Shown: piece by piece, positions 22,664-31,448 of the stretch | Layout of the letters: the number at the start of each line of letters is the position of its first letter | Position numbering within the stretch: position 1 is the first letter of the stretch | Position numbers and translations under genes: made by a program | Notes under the pieces: model-generated | Database searches by the model: none | Seen by the model: only the letters and a program-made list of their open reading frames with translations | What the model was told of the DNA's origin: nothing | Origin: Prevotella sp. ne3005 | GTDB taxonomy: Bacteria > Bacteroidota > Bacteroidia > Bacteroidales > Bacteroidaceae | Direction: 5' to 3' | DNA length: 64,000 nt | Assembly (NCBI RefSeq): GCF_900110085.1 | Contig: NZ_FOCK01000005.1 | Span: 124,001-188,000 of the forward strand

Positions 22664-23878
22664 TTACTTTCCTTTGATAAAATTCAGTTTGATGATGGCT
22701 TGATTCAACGCATCGATGGCCTTGGCATTATCCATCTCAACGGCAAGTGCCGCCGACAGGTTTTGCACGTGTTCCACGTAGGTAATCTCTCCGGCTCCAT
22801 ATTCGATACGCGACAGGCGACGCATCTCCTTGGCGGCAGGAAAGCCATCGCTCTGATAATAGTCGTATGAGCGTCTGGCACTCTCCAAGGCATTCTTGGC
22901 AATCAGCAGTTCGGAACCGCTCTTGCGCTCTGCCTGTTCCTTTCTTGTGCGTGCGATATCCACATCCAGTTTTGCAGCAGATTTACGAGCCTTCTGGGAG
23001 CCGTAGAAAAGCGGGAAGGCCACCCCGACTTCAAAGCCCATCCAGTTACCCTTGTCGAAGCGCGACCTGTCCACGTTGTAGGGGTTGATACCTGAAATGA
23101 CCAACTGATGACGGATTCCAACGTTGAATGATGGCATCATTCCCTGGCGGATGTAGTTCAGTTCACTTTCACTGCGCATCTGCTCACTCTCCAATAGTTG
23201 TCCCTGCGGGGTAGCGGCAAACGACCAGGCATCGTCCACAGGCTGCACACACAGATAACCGTCTGTGGCAACAACTGTTTCCGAGGTGTTCATCAACTGC
23301 TGCAACTGTATGGCGGCAGCCGTTTTCTCATCCTGAGCCTCACGCAGTCTGATACCATTCTCTGCCTTCATCTGCTGGGCGTTCATCAGTTCCAGGCGGT
23401 TGGTCTCACCGTTTTTATATCGGATGTCTGCCGTCCTGACAAACTCACCCAGCACGGAGTCGTTTCCGCAAAGCAGCGCTTCGACATGCTGCCAAAAGAG
23501 CAGCTGACTATAAGCCACGGAAACATCCCTCGTAAGTTCACTTTCCGTAAGTTGATGCCGGCTTTCTTCAACCAAAGTTTCGGCTTTCAGCAGTTTCCGC
23601 CGCTTGCCGTAAACGGTCGGGAAATCAATCTTCTGCGAGAGCGTCAGTGCATTGTCGGGACTGCCGCCCGATGTCGGGTCCTGCGACAGCAACAACTCCG
23701 TCCGATCCAGCTCGAAATAGGAGCCTTCCATTCGTTTTGCCCGCTGCACTTGCAGGTCGGCCACCTTCACGCCCATGTTGTTGGCACGGGCAATCTCGAT
23801 GCACTTCGCCAGCGACTGTGCATCCACTGACGACAGGCAACAGATCAATATTAATAAGGTACTATATATTCTTTTCAT
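22664..23878 (-). CDS. TolC-family outer-membrane channel (CzcC/CusC type)
   Basis: 404 residues. Signal peptide to about residue 20 (LSSVDAQ). Two OEP repeats with long coiled-coil helices: QSLAKCIEIARANNMGVKVA, FPLFYGSQKARKSAAKLDVD and VEHVQNLSAALAVEMDNAKA. It provides the outer-membrane exit duct for the RND pump; its start overlaps the pump gene's 3' end by 17 bp. Confidence 0.9.
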   Translation of the reverse strand: MKRIYSTLLILICCLSSVDAQSLAKCIEIARANNMGVKVADLQVQRAKRMEGSYFELDRTELLLSQDPTSGGSPDNALTLSQKIDFPTVYGKRRKLLKAETLVEESRHQLTESELTRDVSVAYSQLLFWQHVEALLCGNDSVLGEFVRTADIRYKNGETNRLELMNAQQMKAENGIRLREAQDEKTAAAIQLQQLMNTSETVVATDGYLCVQPVDDAWSFAATPQGQLLESEQMRSESELNYIRQGMMPSFNVGIRHQLVISGINPYNVDRSRFDKGNWMGFEVGVAFPLFYGSQKARKSAAKLDVDIARTRKEQAERKSGSELLIAKNALESARRSYDYYQSDGFPAAKEMRRLSRIEYGAGEITYVEHVQNLSAALAVEMDNAKAIDALNQAIIKLNFIKGK

Positions 23879-26800
23879 TTTCTGTTTGATGTGAATTTGC
23901 TTCCGTTTTTTTCGTAAAAGTCTTGTAAATGGTAGGAATCACGAAGAGCGTAAGAACCGTGGCTGTGAGCAGACCGCCAATAACGACGGTGGCCAACGGA
24001 CGCTGTACTTCGGCTCCATCACTGGTGGAGAGGGCCATGGGCAGGAAACCAAAAGAAGCTACCAATGCCGTTATGACAACTGGGCGCAGACGGTGTTCGC
24101 ATCCTTCGAGTATGCGCTGACGGACATCTGTGACACCATGATGTTGCAAGGCATTGAACTGTCCCACGAGTACTATACCATTGAGTACGGCAACACCGAA
24201 CAAGGCAATAAAGCCGATTCCTGCCGAGATACTCATTGGCATGCCGCGAAGCCACAAGGCAACGATACCGCCAATGGCTGAAAGCGGAATAGCCGATGCA
24301 ACGTATAGCGTCTCACGCACACTCTTCAAAGTGGCATAAAGCAATAGCAGAATCAACACGAGAGCCACGGGAATGGCAACCATCAACCGGTCTGTGGCGC
24401 TCTGCAGATTCTCGAACTCACCCCCGAAGGCATAGTGGTATCCGGCAGGCATCTCCAGACGGTCGTCAAGAATCTGCTGGATATCCATGACCGTGGAACT
24501 GACATCCCGCCCCTTCACGTTGAATCCTACAAAGATACTGCGCTCCCCATCCTCGTGAGAGATTTGCGCCGGAGCCTCCTTATAACTGATGGTGGCCAAC
24601 TGGCGCATGGGAACGGAAATGCCAGACGGTGAGGGTACGAATAGTTCCTCAAAATTGGAAAGGGCATCACGTCCGTCATTGTGGATGCGGAGCACAATGT
24701 CAAACTGACGATTCTCCTCCGTCACGCTCCCTGCTATTTTTCCTGCGAAAGCCGACTGCAGCACATCGTTGGCCTGACGGATAGAAATACCATACTTGGC
24801 CAACATCTGACGGTTGTATTCCACTTGCAGTTGCGGCAGTCCATTTACCTTTTCCACAAACAGGCTACCCACGCCTTCAACATCCTTGATAAGGCGCTCC
24901 ACCCTGTCGGCCAGGTCCGCTAACACCTCCGTATCACCACCGTAGATTTTCACCGCGACATCCTGACGAATACCAGTAATCAACTCGTTATTACGCATCT
25001 GGATAGGCTGCGACATCTCCACATCAAGACCTGGAATCACACCAAGGGCTTCTTCCATTTTTTCCTGCAAATCATTTTTCGTCTCGGCAGAAGTCCACTC
25101 TGCTTTTGGTTTCAGGGCGACAAGCATGTCGGCGCGTTCCACGGGCATCGGGTCGGTGGGTATTTCTGCAGAACCGATGCGCGTCACCACCTGTTTGATT
25201 TCGGGGAACTCCTGTTTCAGAATCTGTTCCGCCTTTGTACAGGTCTCCACCATTTGGGTGAGCGACGTGCCCTGCGCCATACTCAATTCTACAGCGAAAT
25301 CTCCTTCTTCGAGCGTGGGTACAAATTCAGCTCCAAGCCGACTCATCAGGAACAGCGAGGCCCCAAAGAGTGCCATCATACCGACAATGACACCCCTGCC
25401 GTGATTTATGCATTTATCCACCAGAGGCAGATACCATGATTGCAGCCGGGCCATCATACGCGCACTGAGTGACGTCGTGGCGTGCTCCAAACGCAGCATG
25501 ACCTTGTTGGTGGTTTTCCGCTTCAAGAATACAGCCGACATCATCGGGACATATGTAAGCGAGAGAATAAAGGCGCCGAGGATGGCAAAGAAAATGGTCA
25601 TAGCCATGGGACGGAACATCTTTCCCTCGATACCCACCAAGGTCATCATCGGCAAATAGACAATCATGATGATCATCTCTCCGAAGGCAGCCGACTTACG
25701 TATCCTACTCGACGATTCATACACCAGATTGTCGAAATTACGGATTTGTGTGTCATCCTGGGAAGCTATCCTCGCCACCACGGCTTCTACGATGATGATG
25801 GCACCGTCAACAATCATACCAAAGTCGATGGCACCAAGACTCATCAGGTTGCCGCTGACATCAAACACGCGCATCATACCGAAGGCAAACAGCATCGACA
25901 ACGGGATGACCGAAGCCACAACAAGTCCGGCTCTATAGTTTCCCAAGAAAAAGATGAGAATGAAGATGACAATGAGTCCACCCTCCATCAGATTGCGTGC
26001 AATGGTGTTAGTAACACGGTCTACCAACAAGGTGCGGTCAATAAATGGCTCAATGACAACACCCTTGGGAAGACTCTTCTGAATATCGGCAATGCGTGAC
26101 TTCACATTTTTGATGACTTCCTGAAAATTCTCGCCCCTCAACATCAGCGTGATACCAGCCACTACCTCGCCTTCACCATTACGGGTCACGGCACCGTAGC
26201 GTGTTGCATGTCCGAAGTGCACCTTCGCCACATCACCCACCAGAACGGGCACACCGCCCTGGGTCTTCACCACGATTTTCTCAATGTCATCCAACGTCTT
26301 CACCAATCCGAGGCCTCGAATATAATACTGATTGGAAAGACGCTCTATGTAACCGCCGCCAGTATTTTCATTGTTCTCGTTCAGGGCAGTATAGAGTTCG
26401 GCAATCGTCACGCCCATGGCATTGAGGCGCTCCAGGTTTATATCCACCTCATATTGCTTCACATAACCGCCCCAGCCACTGACCTCGGCAATACCTGGCG
26501 TACCCGACAACTGTTTTCTCACAATCCAATCTTGAATGGTACGCAGGTCGGTGAGCGAGTATTTATCCTCATACCCCTTCTCGGCACGGATGGTATAATG
26601 GTATATTTCACCCAAACCGGTAGAGATGGGTGCCAGTTCCACATCCACGTCATCAGGCAGTTTTTCCTTGACGCCCCCCAACTGCTGGTCTATCAGTTCA
26701 CGCGCCCAATAGTTGTCAGTTGCGTCGTTGAAGACCATCGTGATAACCGCCATTCCGCTACGGCTGATGCTCCTCCGCTCTTTTACTTCTGGAATATTGG

Positions 26801-27020
26801 CTAATGCCATTTCGATAGGTGTAGTGACGTTACGCTCCATCTCCTCAGCACCAGTAGATTGAGACGTCACGATAATCTGCACCTGATTGTTGGTGATGTC
26901 GGGTGTGGCATCGAAAGGCAGATGAAGCAAGGACCATAGGCCCCACGCCACCAATGCACAGGTAAATACCCCGACCACCAATTTGTTCTCAATAGAGAAC
27001 TTGATGATACGTTGAAACAT
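23862..27020 (-). CDS. Heavy-metal efflux RND pump (CzcA/CusA family)
   Basis: 1052 residues, the normal length. Twelve transmembrane segments: one near the N-terminus (LVVGVFTCALVAWGLWSL), two blocks of TM helices at about 335-540 and 865-1030, and two large periplasmic loops. GAIDFGMIVDGAIIIVEAVV is the TM4 proton-relay region typical of the HME subfamily (D-F-G-x-x-x-D-G). Proton-driven export of divalent or monovalent metal ions is the family role; the ion cannot be fixed by eye. Preceded by a 79-bp intergenic region with nested inverted repeats. Confidence 0.93.
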   Translation of the reverse strand: MFQRIIKFSIENKLVVGVFTCALVAWGLWSLLHLPFDATPDITNNQVQIIVTSQSTGAEEMERNVTTPIEMALANIPEVKERRSISRSGMAVITMVFNDATDNYWARELIDQQLGGVKEKLPDDVDVELAPISTGLGEIYHYTIRAEKGYEDKYSLTDLRTIQDWIVRKQLSGTPGIAEVSGWGGYVKQYEVDINLERLNAMGVTIAELYTALNENNENTGGGYIERLSNQYYIRGLGLVKTLDDIEKIVVKTQGGVPVLVGDVAKVHFGHATRYGAVTRNGEGEVVAGITLMLRGENFQEVIKNVKSRIADIQKSLPKGVVIEPFIDRTLLVDRVTNTIARNLMEGGLIVIFILIFFLGNYRAGLVVASVIPLSMLFAFGMMRVFDVSGNLMSLGAIDFGMIVDGAIIIVEAVVARIASQDDTQIRNFDNLVYESSSRIRKSAAFGEMIIMIVYLPMMTLVGIEGKMFRPMAMTIFFAILGAFILSLTYVPMMSAVFLKRKTTNKVMLRLEHATTSLSARMMARLQSWYLPLVDKCINHGRGVIVGMMALFGASLFLMSRLGAEFVPTLEEGDFAVELSMAQGTSLTQMVETCTKAEQILKQEFPEIKQVVTRIGSAEIPTDPMPVERADMLVALKPKAEWTSAETKNDLQEKMEEALGVIPGLDVEMSQPIQMRNNELITGIRQDVAVKIYGGDTEVLADLADRVERLIKDVEGVGSLFVEKVNGLPQLQVEYNRQMLAKYGISIRQANDVLQSAFAGKIAGSVTEENRQFDIVLRIHNDGRDALSNFEELFVPSPSGISVPMRQLATISYKEAPAQISHEDGERSIFVGFNVKGRDVSSTVMDIQQILDDRLEMPAGYHYAFGGEFENLQSATDRLMVAIPVALVLILLLLYATLKSVRETLYVASAIPLSAIGGIVALWLRGMPMSISAGIGFIALFGVAVLNGIVLVGQFNALQHHGVTDVRQRILEGCEHRLRPVVITALVASFGFLPMALSTSDGAEVQRPLATVVIGGLLTATVLTLFVIPTIYKTFTKKTEANSHQTENEKNI

Positions 27021-27031
27021 AACTTATATTT

Positions 27032-27101
27032 AGTATCAATTCTATAAAGTAAACTATATTGACCGCAGGTCAATAATACACTAAAAGATGGAATTGATAC
27101 T
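27032..27101. repeat. Nested inverted repeats between efflux genes
   Basis: Outer arms AGTATCAATTC (27032-27042) and GAATTGATACT (27091-27101). Inner perfect palindrome TATTGACC-GCA-GGTCAATA (27057-27075). It can fold as a branched hairpin in the operon mRNA or act as an operator. Confidence 0.7.
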
Positions 27102-27432
27102 ATTGAGGCGGTTGCCAGATAGATGCATAAACCGTATGCACATATCCATTGGAATAAGGAGTGAAGACCTTGTGGCAAGATAAGGGCTTCAAGCACATTT
27201 CCGTCACTTTTTTCGCCTTGACGACGTTTGCGCATCCGCAACAACTGGAGAAAGGCGAGCAACAGCAATGCCCTTCTGGACATGAAGTGTGATCATGATG
27301 AGAGCCGTCATTTCTATGCATCTGATGGCACTGTACTGCATCCAAATGCTCTGTCATGTCATCCCAATTACATGGTATGACAGACAGCAATAAAACAGAT
27401 ATGGACAACAGCAGCAATAACGGTTTCATCAC
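27100..27432 (-). CDS. Exported Cys/His-rich metal-binding protein (DUF6660-like)
   Basis: 110 residues. Signal peptide to about residue 18, then CNWDDMTEHLDAVQCHQMHR, HHDHTSCPEGHCCCSPFSSC and CGC. It has eleven Cys and ten His, clearly suited to metal binding. Small proteins of this kind commonly lead CzcCBA-type operons in Bacteroidota. First gene of the efflux operon, with a -7 box at 27465-27472. Confidence 0.85.
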   Translation of the reverse strand: MMKPLLLLLSISVLLLSVIPCNWDDMTEHLDAVQCHQMHRNDGSHHDHTSCPEGHCCCSPFSSCCGCANVVKAKKVTEMCLKPLSCHKVFTPYSNGYVHTVYASIWQPPQ

Positions 27433-27464
27433 ATTTAATTATGATATAATATCAATTTGCGCTG

Positions 27465-27472
27465 CAAAGATA
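27465..27472 (-). promoter_or_regulatory. -7 box of the metal efflux operon
   Basis: TATCTTTG on the minus strand in CGTATCTTTGCAGCG. The AraC pseudogene lies divergently just beyond it. Confidence 0.7.
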
Positions 27473-27531
27473 CGACATTTCACTTGCAACTCAGTTGCAA
27501 ACTTCTCATACCGTCGATTTCTTTTGAAATA

Positions 27532-28050
27532 ATGATTCAAAAAGATTGGGTGCAACCCCTGTTCTCACAAAGAGTTGCACTCAATTTGTCCGTTTTCAGC
27601 ATCTTTCGATTATTCCTCGACAGCAACCTGATGGGCAGCCTCTGCCTTACGATGATGTACGACATCTTCGATGCCCATGCCCAACGAGAATCCACAGACT
27701 CGCATACTGACCGGACAGCCTACATCGTCAAGCAGCTCATGGCACTTCTCTCCACCGGCATCAGCCGCACAGAGCGCGATGTGAGCTACTACGCAGAGCG
27801 ACTAAACGTATCGCCAAAGTATCTCTCGGCCACCATCAAGCGCGTGACAGGACACAGTGTCACCTCATACATCGACCGACACACCGTACCTATATTAAAA
27901 GAATATCTGAATGATGAGCGCCTGTCCCTCACCCAGATAGCATAACTTATGAATTTCACTACTCTTTCTTACTTCAGCCGCTACTGCACAAAGCATCTTG
28001 GTCAGTCACCCAGCGAGTACCGTCAGAGTCTTCAACCAACGTTCGAGTAG
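27532..28050 (+). pseudogene. AraC-family regulator with a nonsense codon in the DNA-binding domain
   Basis: The frame encodes a helical linker and an AraC HTH: ERDVSYYAERLNVSPKYLSA then TIKRVTGHSV, SLTQIA. A TAA at 27943-27945 sits where this family has Asp or Glu. The same frame continues LMNFTTLSYFSRYCTKHLGQ then SPSEYRQSLQ to a stop at 28048-28050. A single base change (such as GAA to TAA) accounts for the break. The N-terminal sensor part also looks short. It is divergent from the efflux operon, so it was probably its regulator. Confidence 0.8.
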
Positions 28051-28122
28051 TTCTTTATATATGAACTATATAATCGGCAGTAAACTAAAATTACCGCCGA
28101 ATTTATATTGTTCTGAATTGTA

Positions 28123-29220
28123 CTATTCCATTTTCACGATTGCTTCAATCATTTTCTTCGAAGTCATCTTGGCGTAGTTCTGTGTGCTTGACACCTGCCG
28201 ATGCCCGAGAAGAGCAGCAATGGTGTAAATGTCAACACCTTTGTCCAACAGCTGCATGGCGAATGTGTGCCGGAAACAGTGGAAGGTGATGTGCTTGCGG
28301 ATTTTTGCCTTGCTAATCCATCGATCAACATGAGTTACAAGAATGCTTTCTGTAATCATGGGGAATATCTTTCCTTCTGATTTCGATTCACCTAACACTC
28401 TGATGGCTGGAAGAGACAAGGGCAATTGAATCAAAGTGCCCGTTTTCTTGATACGGAACCTGATATACGCTTTTCTTCCACGGTCATGATGTATATTTTC
28501 CCATCTGAGAGCAAGGATGTCACTCCTTCTTAATCCAGTATAGATGGAAAACATGCCAGCCCTGTACACATCTGGATTATCAGCATATGGTGTACTTGCT
28601 AACTGCTTGATTTCCGCACTAGAAAGATATTCCTTTGGAATGTCATGGTTCCATTTTATCTTTTCTATGCATGTGGTGTAGTCTTCAGAAAGAATATTGT
28701 CCCTATAGGCAAAATGGACAATGCTAAGGAATGCATTGAAATATGCACTTGCAGAGTTCTTGGATAGCTTTTTCTTGGTGTGCTGCAGCCCCTTGGTACG
28801 AAGCAGGTAAAGACGGAACCGTTCGCATAGGCTCGCATTGATGTCCCTAAACTTGCATTGTCCCTTACAAAATCTCTCAAAATGAAGTCGGCTGCTTTGA
28901 TATTTTGCACCATGACAATCACCATTCAATCTGAAATACTCTAAAAAGTCCTCGTCAAGCCTGGCCTTAGCCAAGAAACTGTAGTCGTGACGAACCAGCT
29001 GCAGATACCTTTCACATCTAATTGTTTCTGCAATCTCCTCTACGGATCTGTTGTGCTTGAACTGATAGCTATTCTCCGGATTGGTGTATATTTCCAAATT
29101 CAAGCATTCGTATCTTATGCTATTGCCCTTGATGTCATGAATAGCAGGATTAAACTCCAGGTAGATGGATTTCATTTTACCCTGTGAAATATTTCTGTAC
29201 TTTAGAATCACTCGTGACAT
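28123..29220 (-). CDS. Tyrosine recombinase (integrase)
   Basis: 365 residues. N-terminal SAM-like core-binding domain, then the catalytic domain: TGLRRSDILALRW (first Arg), HCFRHTFAMQL (His314-x-x-Arg317), LGHRQVSSTQNYAKM (His340, Tyr349 nucleophile). All catalytic residues are present, so it may be active. The Bacteroidales transposon/island integrase type fits. It overlaps the upstream HTH gene by 13 bp and lies at the right end of the proposed island. Confidence 0.93.
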   Translation of the reverse strand: MSRVILKYRNISQGKMKSIYLEFNPAIHDIKGNSIRYECLNLEIYTNPENSYQFKHNRSVEEIAETIRCERYLQLVRHDYSFLAKARLDEDFLEYFRLNGDCHGAKYQSSRLHFERFCKGQCKFRDINASLCERFRLYLLRTKGLQHTKKKLSKNSASAYFNAFLSIVHFAYRDNILSEDYTTCIEKIKWNHDIPKEYLSSAEIKQLASTPYADNPDVYRAGMFSIYTGLRRSDILALRWENIHHDRGRKAYIRFRIKKTGTLIQLPLSLPAIRVLGESKSEGKIFPMITESILVTHVDRWISKAKIRKHITFHCFRHTFAMQLLDKGVDIYTIAALLGHRQVSSTQNYAKMTSKKMIEAIVKME

Positions 29221-29813
29221 AATTTACCTCCTTTCTTCACGACGGACAGTATATCTGCCTTATTATAAACCTGGCTTTTATTCAGTCTTTTCACTCTTAT
29301 CTTATGTAGGGCGGCAAGAGCAAAGATGACTTCCTCATCAATATCGAAGAGTGCGCAGGCTTCTTCAATGATAAGCCAACGCTTCAGTGCTATAGATTCA
29401 CGTTTCCATGCTTCTTCACAGGCTGACTTGCAGAAACGACGATACATACCAACATAGTATGAAGGAATAGAATTACGTGTCGCAAACTTAAGTAACCAGC
29501 ATCTGCTCATGCCCGTGTAGCGCATCAGCTCTTTCAAAGAGTAACTGGCATAACCGATAGGGGAGGTTGGTGTGGTTGGAAGAGCCGAGAACCATCTGAT
29601 GATCTTTATCCATGCTATCACATAGTTCCCATCGTTGTTCTTTTTTGCATCAATGATGCCGTTTGCAATGAGTTTGTTAATGTACTGGCGACTGAATCCA
29701 GAGAGATTAGCCGCTTCTCTTACAGAAAGCATCTCATGAGAGATTCTTGCTTTCCATTCTGCGTCCAAACTATCGTATGGATCGTAGAAGTGTTTCTTGT
29801 TGTTGTATATCAT
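29208..29813 (-). CDS. Multi-HTH DNA-binding protein, excisionase-like
   Basis: 201 residues from the ATG at 29813; a longer frame upstream is less likely. MerR/excisionase-like helix-turn-helix parts: SVREAANLSGFSRQYINKLI with NGIIDAKK, then YSLKELMRYTGMSRCWLLKF with IPSYYVG, then a third with IIEEACALFDIDEEVIFALA. It is translated just ahead of the integrase with overlapping ends, so a role in directing integration or excision is likely. Confidence 0.75.
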   Translation of the reverse strand: MIYNNKKHFYDPYDSLDAEWKARISHEMLSVREAANLSGFSRQYINKLIANGIIDAKKNNDGNYVIAWIKIIRWFSALPTTPTSPIGYASYSLKELMRYTGMSRCWLLKFATRNSIPSYYVGMYRRFCKSACEEAWKRESIALKRWLIIEEACALFDIDEEVIFALAALHKIRVKRLNKSQVYNKADILSVVKKGGKLCHE

Positions 29814-29878
29814 ATTATCAAAACCTGCTTTAGTGCAGGCATGATAATATAATGAAATCGGTGCAATGCAAACATCTA

Positions 29879-30015
29879 CAAAAATCTGCAAATATTAGGT
29901 GACAACTACCCTCAAAATGAGTATCGGATATTTGCAGATTTTTACCCCCATTTTTCGTACTTTCTACCGCAGAATGTGATAATTTTTATTTGCAGATTTT
30001 TGCAAATAGCTGATA
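29879..30015. repeat. TCTGCAAAT/ATTTGCAGA repeats at the right end of the island
   Basis: ACAAAAATCTGCAAATATT (29879), ATATTTGCAGATTTTTAC (29928) and TTATTTGCAGATTTTTGCAA then ATAGC (29988). These are the same motif as near 19.57-19.72 kb; candidate integrase arm-binding sites. Confidence 0.55.
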
Positions 30016-30089
30016 ATTAGATAGTTATTGTATTTGTTAAAATACTCTAACAAACCGTTATAACCATCTAGTAATCAATAAGTTACAAT

Positions 30090-31448
30090 CTATTTACCCA
30101 CGCAAAAGTGGGTAAAGATATTTCCTAGGACTTCGTTGGGGGTGATTTGACCGCCGGTGATTTCGGCGAGGGTGTCTAAGGCTTGGCGGAGGTCTTCGGA
30201 AAGAAGATCTCCACTCAGTTGTATCTGCAGACCATCGATAACGCGCTGAATATGGTCGTGGGCGCGGGTAAGAGCATCGTAGTGACGAGCATTGGATACG
30301 ATGATGTCGTTCTCCTGAATGGAGGGTATGTCGGCGGCTTGATAGATAGCCGATTCCAGATCACTCAGGTTTGTGCCGAACTTGGCGCTGATGGATAAGA
30401 GATGAAGGCGGAGTGTGGAGAGACGAGTGGATAGATCTTTAATGGAAATATCTGTTTGCTTGTCTATCTTATTGATAATGATAATCAATGACTTATTGCT
30501 ACAACGCTCTTGCATTTCTTGAATATCTTCTGCGGTGGGATTCGTATCGATGAGCCAGAGGACGATGCGTGCTTTTTCGATGGCGGCGTAGGTACGTTCA
30601 ATACCTATCTGCTCCACCTCGTCGGAGGTTTGACGGATGCCTGCCGTATCGATGAAACGGAAGGTGACGCCGTTGATGTCGATGGTGTCTTCAATGGTGT
30701 CGCGTGTGGTTCCGTGAATGTCGGAAACGATGGCGCGATCGTCTTTCAGAAGGGCATTCAATAGGGTGGATTTACCCACGTTGGTCTTGCCAACTATTGC
30801 TACAGGGATGCCTTGCTTCAATGCTTGACCTGTCTCAAAACTGCGAGCTAGTCGAGTGATATGATTGTCAATTGTTTTGGTAAGCTCCAAAAGCTCGCTA
30901 CGATCTGCAAACTCGAGGTCTTCATGGTCTGAAAAGTCCAGTTCCAACTCCAGCAACGAGGTCAGTTTCAGGAGTTGTTCGCGCAACATAGCCAGCTGTG
31001 AAGAGAAATGTCCGCGCAGCTGACTCATGGCCATCTGATGGGTAGCTTTGTTGGAAGAAGCAATCAGATCGGCTACAGCTTCGGCTTGCGAGAGGTCCAT
31101 CTTGCCGTTGAGGTAGGCGCGCTGGGTAAACTCCCCAGGTCCAGCCTGCCGACATCCGTTTTCAATTAGCAACGCCAGCACCTTATTCAGTATATAGCGC
31201 GAGCCGTGACAAGAAATCTCAGCGCTTTCTTCACCCGTATAAGAGTGGGGCGCGCGGAATACGCTCACCAGCACTTCGTCTACTACCACCTCACCATCTT
31301 TAATGTGGCCGTAGTGAATGGTGTAGCCATCGGCTTCCGTCAGATTCTTGGTGAAGACACGTGAAAGAATCTCAAGTGCCTGAGGACCTGAGATTCTAAT
31401 AATTCCGAGTGCTCCACCTGGAGCAGTTGCTAAAGCACAGATTGTCAT
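30090..31448 (-). CDS. mnmE: tRNA modification GTPase MnmE
   Basis: 452 residues, full length. The N-terminal formyl-THF-binding domain starts TICALATAPGGALGIIRISG. A helical domain follows. The G domain has GKTNVGKSTLLNALL near 226, DTAGIR and NKID, and the C-terminus ends in FCVGK with the conserved Cys. With MnmG it installs the 5-carboxymethylaminomethyl group on wobble uridine of tRNAs. The last codons lie inside the proposed attachment site, so they were probably supplied by the island. It abuts the nucleoside phosphorylase gene. Confidence 0.97.
   Translation of the reverse strand: MTICALATAPGGALGIIRISGPQALEILSRVFTKNLTEADGYTIHYGHIKDGEVVVDEVLVSVFRAPHSYTGEESAEISCHGSRYILNKVLALLIENGCRQAGPGEFTQRAYLNGKMDLSQAEAVADLIASSNKATHQMAMSQLRGHFSSQLAMLREQLLKLTSLLELELDFSDHEDLEFADRSELLELTKTIDNHITRLARSFETGQALKQGIPVAIVGKTNVGKSTLLNALLKDDRAIVSDIHGTTRDTIEDTIDINGVTFRFIDTAGIRQTSDEVEQIGIERTYAAIEKARIVLWLIDTNPTAEDIQEMQERCSNKSLIIIINKIDKQTDISIKDLSTRLSTLRLHLLSISAKFGTNLSDLESAIYQAADIPSIQENDIIVSNARHYDALTRAHDHIQRVIDGLQIQLSGDLLSEDLRQALDTLAEITGGQITPNEVLGNIFTHFCVGK
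30091..30107 (-). repeat. Candidate right attachment site in the mnmE 3' end
   Basis: TATTTACCCACGCAAAA, encoding the last MnmE codons FCVGK and part of the stop. It pairs with 19526-19542 (15 of 17 identical). Confidence 0.6.

Larger units (their letters stand above)
19525..30107. mobile_element. Proposed mnmE-targeted integrative island (~10.6 kb)
   Basis: Both ends carry the last codons of mnmE read leftward. At 30090-30107 is the functional end (FCVGK-stop), and at 19525-19545 an orphan RFCVGK-stop. The core TATTTCCCCACGCAGAA (19526-19542) and TATTTACCCACGCAAAA (30091-30107) agree at 15 of 17 bases in direct orientation. Just inside each end lies TACTTTC-x-xCGCAGAATGT (19545-19564 and 29958-29977) with TCTGCAAAT repeats. 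A tyrosine recombinase and HTH gene lie at the right end. The cargo is a GNAT gene and a metal RND operon. Integration into the 3' end of trmE/mnmE is known for SGI1-type islands of Gammaproteobacteria. The boundary call is inference. Confidence 0.6.

Noticed and set aside
21500-27432. Assigning silver/copper (cus) or cobalt/zinc/cadmium (czc) to the efflux operon
   Set aside because: The ion-selecting residues cannot be judged safely by eye, so no specific symbol is given.
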